Shown: positions 60,742-64,000 of the stretch, in pieces
How the letters are laid out: the number at the start of each line of letters is the position of its first letter
Position numbering within the stretch: the stretch's first letter is position 1
Source of the DNA: Staphylococcus xylosus
GTDB lineage: Bacteria > Bacillota > Bacilli > Staphylococcales > Staphylococcaceae
NCBI RefSeq assembly: GCF_002732165.1
Contig: NZ_MRZO01000002.1
Span: 248,001 to 312,000, forward strand
Direction: 5' to 3'
DNA: 64,000 bases
The notes under the pieces: generated by a model
Database searches by the model: none
What the model saw: only the letters and a program-made list of their open reading frames with translations
Told to the model about the DNA's origin: nothing
Translations under genes and position numbers: made by a program

Positions 60742-62544
60742 ATGAATCAGAAGAAGCATCAATCGATTACTTTCCGCGCTGCAACGAGTTTTGTCCTATT
60801 ATTTAGTCTTATTGCTACACCACAAGCAAGTAGTTCAGAGAAAGCGGCCGATAATGCCAATCCAACAGCACAGCAAGAAAGCAATAATAAAATAAAAATT
60901 TTAGACAAAAAGCCTAAAGTTGAAGAGATCAAAAAGCAAAACAAGCCTAACCGAATTATTACAAATATAAACGGTAATCCACAGTCAGAAATGGGTTTTA
61001 GTTGGTATACATCAGATAAATTTGATGACTCCAAAGTATGGGTCTCAGAGTCTAAAAACTTTAAAAATGCCAAAACATTTGATGCAGACGCTCAAAAAGT
61101 AGATTCAAAATACCTTGAAAGAGATAAGCAAGGAAACATCATTTTTAAAGATATTGCTAAAGATGATGAAGGTGAACCAGTAAAAGGTAAAGACGGTAAA
61201 GAAAAAGTGAATGGTTATTATACAGACAAACATGCTGGTGGACCAGAATGGATGAGTGGCGACAAGCATGGAAAAACAAACTTAATAACTGAAGCAGAGC
61301 ATACATACAAAGCACAAGCAAAAGGTTTAAAACCGAATACGAAGTACTACTATAAAGTAGGAAGTGATAAAGGTAAAAAGAGCCAAGTTGGACAGTTTAA
61401 AACAGCAGGCAAAAAAGGCGATCCATTTAATTTCGTACAATACACAGATACGCAAAATGCATTTTGGAATGAAAATGTAAGAAATGAAGCTGCATTTGGT
61501 GCAGATACATTGAAAAATGCTATTCAAACAGCTGGAGATCCTAGCTTTGCTTTACACACAGGTGACTTTATTGAAACAGCAGAAGTTGAAGATGAATGGA
61601 AAGATTTATATAAACAATCGCGTCCGTCATTCATGTCATTACCAGTTGTGGCTACAGCAGGAAATCATGATGAATACCCATTAAATGAAGAAGATGAAAA
61701 ACTATTAACTAAATTTAATGAACATGTGAACGTACCAAAAGAAAATGACGCTGTGAATGGTGGCTCTTACTACTCATTTGATTACAACGGTGCACATATG
61801 GTTGTTGCAAATACCAATGACAACAAAAAATCTAAAGACAATCCAGATGAAAAAGCAATTGGCAAAAAACAAATGGAATGGATTAAGAAAGACATCAAAA
61901 AAGCACGTGATAACGGCTCCAACTGGGTGGTTTTAAATCTACACAAACCAATGTATTCTAAGTCTTATCATGCTTTATCAGACGAAGATGTGAAGAAAAT
62001 TAGAGAAGAGTTAACAAAAGAAATAGATGAGTTAGATGTAGATTTAGTATTACAAGGTCATGATCATGTATTATCACGTACACATCCACTAGAACATACA
62101 TCGACAAAAAACAGTTTCGTGAATGCTAAAAAAGAAGACACTAAACAATTTGTTGGTCAAGACAACGTCACATATTATGATAATCCAAAAGGTTCTGTGT
62201 ATGTGCTGCCCAATACAGGTGGAACAAAAGAATATGACAGTATCTATGACCGTTCTTTAGAACATATTAAAAAAGTAAGACCAGAATTAAGTGGGTTAAC
62301 TGAAAAAGATTTAGAACACTATAACAGCCTATTTAAATTAGGTAAGCAACCTCAAGAAACAGATGCCTTTAAAGATAGTCACTCAAATAACCGTGACTCT
62401 TCTTCACAAAACTTCTCAGTCTATGAAGTTGAAGGTAATACATTGAAGGTTAAAATTTATCAATTAAATGGTGACATTAGTAAGGGTGAACAGCGTAATG
62501 TTGAATTAGTTGATGAATTTGGTATTCAAAAAGACAATAAATAA
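60742..62544 (+). CDS. Secreted purple-acid-type metallophosphatase
   Basis: A 600-residue extracellular phosphatase. A signal peptide (about 1-36, cleaved near ASS-SEK) is followed by an FN3-like purple-acid-phosphatase N-terminal domain (about 75-225; PQSEMGFSWYTSDKFDDS, LKPNTKYYYKVGS). A calcineurin-like domain comes next, with metal ligands YTDTQ, HTGDFIE, AGNHDEY, LHKPMYS and LQGHDHV. ATG at 60742 follows GAGGAGGAG. It opens a group of secreted phosphate-related genes with the lipoprotein and SapS downstream. Confidence 0.9.
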   Translation: MNQKKHQSITFRAATSFVLLFSLIATPQASSSEKAADNANPTAQQESNNKIKILDKKPKVEEIKKQNKPNRIITNINGNPQSEMGFSWYTSDKFDDSKVWVSESKNFKNAKTFDADAQKVDSKYLERDKQGNIIFKDIAKDDEGEPVKGKDGKEKVNGYYTDKHAGGPEWMSGDKHGKTNLITEAEHTYKAQAKGLKPNTKYYYKVGSDKGKKSQVGQFKTAGKKGDPFNFVQYTDTQNAFWNENVRNEAAFGADTLKNAIQTAGDPSFALHTGDFIETAEVEDEWKDLYKQSRPSFMSLPVVATAGNHDEYPLNEEDEKLLTKFNEHVNVPKENDAVNGGSYYSFDYNGAHMVVANTNDNKKSKDNPDEKAIGKKQMEWIKKDIKKARDNGSNWVVLNLHKPMYSKSYHALSDEDVKKIREELTKEIDELDVDLVLQGHDHVLSRTHPLEHTSTKNSFVNAKKEDTKQFVGQDNVTYYDNPKGSVYVLPNTGGTKEYDSIYDRSLEHIKKVRPELSGLTEKDLEHYNSLFKLGKQPQETDAFKDSHSNNRDSSSQNFSVYEVEGNTLKVKIYQLNGDISKGEQRNVELVDEFGIQKDNK

Positions 62545-62623
62545 TTAAATCAATGCCTAAGTTAGAGGATAATAGTCTAGCTTAGGCCTCTTGATTTCCC
62601 AGGAAATTGAGGATTGATAGATA

Positions 62624-63295
62624 ATGAAACGAGCAATAAGATATTTAACAATAATAGTTTTATCTTGTATGGCGTTAGCTGCTTGTAATAATGAAACAGA
62701 AGAACCTCAACAGTCAGGTGAAAAAGCTAAAGCTACTAAAAGTGCTAACCAAGAAAATTCATCTAAAGCGTCTATCTCAGACAAAGATAAAAAGGAAATT
62801 AAAAAAGAAGTCTTGTCGTGGCTTTCAAAACATGAAAAAAACAATGATAAGGCAGTATCAAATCGTTATTTCGGTAGCGGTAGTATGTCCGATGGGGATT
62901 GGTATGCAGGTACTGAAGATGGGGAAATTCAAGTAAGCAACAAGGGGAAACCAGGGGCGAAAGCTTTTGATTTACATACTGTGACAGGCGCAGTAACTTA
63001 CACATCAAATGAAGGGGTAACTGGTATAGATAAAGATTCAAAAAACTTATCAAATATTGAAGGGTATAATGCAGTCGCTGATATTAATAAACCCGTAACT
63101 AAATATTTATTTGCAGATAACGGTCAAGTGTATGAATATGCATTTAACGATTCAAAAGACATTACACTGTCATCTGGTTTTGCACCTAAAGATCATAATG
63201 GAAAAGACCCAAACTTAAGTCCAAACCAAATGTTCAAAATAAGCGATAATAAAGCACTTAACGATTTTTATAGCAAGTTATTGGAGAAATATTAG
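62624..63295 (+). CDS. Hypothetical lipoprotein
   Basis: A 223-residue lipid-anchored protein. The signal peptide ends in the lipobox LAAC (Cys near residue 21), then a charged linker (about 25-65) and a mainly beta domain (about 70-223) with no named family recognised. Notable segments are YFGSGSMSDGDWYAGT and YAFNDSKDITLSSGF. The ATG has a weak ribosome site (TTGAGGA). It is between two secreted phosphatases and could assist them, but this is only position-based. Confidence 0.65.
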   Translation: MKRAIRYLTIIVLSCMALAACNNETEEPQQSGEKAKATKSANQENSSKASISDKDKKEIKKEVLSWLSKHEKNNDKAVSNRYFGSGSMSDGDWYAGTEDGEIQVSNKGKPGAKAFDLHTVTGAVTYTSNEGVTGIDKDSKNLSNIEGYNAVADINKPVTKYLFADNGQVYEYAFNDSKDITLSSGFAPKDHNGKDPNLSPNQMFKISDNKALNDFYSKLLEKY

Positions 63296-63449
63296 TAAAC
63301 TATTATAACTTTATCGCATTAGCTTATATCACTAGTGATAGTAAAAAGTAAGTTGTTATATTGAAGCTTATAGTGGAAATAATAATAGTAAAGATAGAGA
63401 CACTAAAATATTTATCCAGTGAGAAAAGTACAGAATAAATAAAAATACA

Positions 63450-63489
63450 CCCCAAAAGTTGGACTAAAAATCTAACTTTTGGGTTTTTT
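63450..63489 (+). terminator. Terminator after the lipoprotein gene
   Basis: The stem CCCAAAAGTT / AACTTTTGGG with a 13-base loop is followed by a T run of six. It lies within the gap 63296-63637, which otherwise holds no gene. Confidence 0.88.
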
Positions 63490-63637
63490 GTATAATATTA
63501 ACTGAAAATAAGCTACATAAATAAGAAAGACAAAAGCAATGCTATAAAACTTTATAATATATGAATAGAAATAGGTATTCACTTTTTTTGAAATTTATTA
63601 TATGCTTTGAAATATATTAACTAAATGAGGTGAGCAT

Positions 63638-64000
63638 TTGAATAAATTTTCAAAATCTGTCATATCGATTTCGCTTGCAACTGTATTTACAATTGCAACA
63701 CCACTAACTACATATACTACTGTTGTGCATGCCAATGAATCAACTGCACCGGTAATGGAACAACAAGATCAAACAAATCTTGGCTCTGAAAATATTATGG
63801 CAGTTTCATGGTATCAAAATTCAGCAGAAGCTAAGGCACTTTACTTACAAGGTTATAATAGTGCAAAAGTACAATTAGACAAAGAGCTTGAAAAAAATAA
63901 AGGCAAACATAAACTTGCAATCGCACTTGATTTAGATGAAACAGTTCTAGATAATTCACCTTATCAAGGTTACGCGTCTATAAATAATGCATCGTATCCG
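63638..64000 (+). CDS. sapS: Class C acid phosphatase SapS (5' part, cut by window end)
   Basis: The first 121 codons of a secreted HAD-superfamily acid phosphatase of the 5'-nucleotidase e(P4) family. Signal peptide (about 1-34, ending VVHA), then NIMAVSWYQNSAEAKALY and the catalytic HAD motif ALDLDETVLDNSPYQG with both aspartates. The start is TTG, after GAGGTGAGC. It matches staphylococcal SapS residue by residue over long stretches and has no lipobox. The remaining C-terminal half lies beyond base 64000. Confidence 0.92.
   Translation, partial: MNKFSKSVISISLATVFTIATPLTTYTTVVHANESTAPVMEQQDQTNLGSENIMAVSWYQNSAEAKALYLQGYNSAKVQLDKELEKNKGKHKLAIALDLDETVLDNSPYQGYASINNASYP

Overview
The window is chromosomal DNA from a low-GC Gram-positive coccus of the genus Staphylococcus. 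The evidence is the gene order purA - tRNA-Glu/tRNA-Asp - walR-walK-yycH-yycI-yycJ - rlmH, the SCC attachment site inside the end of rlmH, and a staphyloxanthin-type crtOPQMN cluster. A pigmented coagulase-negative species (for example of the xylosus/saprophyticus group) fits, but the species cannot be fixed from the sequence alone.

Layout. (1) 1-10.9 kb is conserved origin-proximal core: purA, an MGT-type glycosyltransferase, two tRNAs with a clear promoter and terminator, the essential WalRK two-component operon with its membrane regulators YycH and YycI, the hydrolase YycJ behind a long structured leader, a block of hairpin repeats, a cluster of DnaA-box-like 9-mers, and rlmH. (2) 10.9-24.2 kb is a composite SCC-like island. 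The 18-bp end of rlmH recurs five more times, exactly or in degraded form, and cuts the stretch into small cassettes. No ccr recombinase or mec gene is present. The intact cargo looks like defence: a winged-helix/PD-(D/E)XK nuclease, a HEPN protein, a PLD-nuclease/helicase/DUF3427 protein coupled to a NUDIX hydrolase, a GIY-YIG/DUF2075 helicase coupled to a MazG-like pyrophosphohydrolase, and an SRA-like/HNH nuclease. The last cassette carries a decayed nucleotidyltransferase and an unknown membrane protein. (3) 24.2-33.6 kb holds a decayed ABC ATPase, then a LysR regulator, a TcuA-like flavoprotein, a complete tripartite tricarboxylate transporter (TctC, TctB, TctA) behind a strong cre site, a second FAD dehydrogenase and a GNAT acetyltransferase. 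(4) 33.7-45 kb is accessory metabolism: a YjiH-family membrane protein, two nearly identical flavin-reductase-like proteins about 7 kb apart, a tautomerase, an ABM-type monooxygenase, an SDR, a large secreted lipase with a repeat-rich propeptide, an ABC exporter pair and an MFS transporter. (5) 45-55.5 kb is the carotenoid region: an apparent seven-gene operon (SDR, TspO, crtO, crtP, crtQ, crtM, crtN) behind a SigB-like promoter and a hairpin leader, followed by a PNPOx-like stress protein, a DNA photolyase and an ABM protein. (6) 55.7-64 kb contains the beta-glucoside system (LicT antiterminator, RAT/terminator leader, PTS IIBCA, 6-phospho-beta-glucosidase) and a secreted phosphatase group (purple-acid-type metallophosphatase, a lipoprotein, and the start of the class C acid phosphatase SapS).

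The most unusual region is 15.2-20.8 kb. There two divergent operons each pair a nuclease-helicase fusion with a nucleotide pyrophosphohydrolase whose reading frame overlaps it by a few bases. This looks like a candidate two-arm defence system. Other points of note are the DnaA-box cluster in front of rlmH, the covarying hairpin repeats, and the extended, probably stress-controlled pigment operon with TspO.
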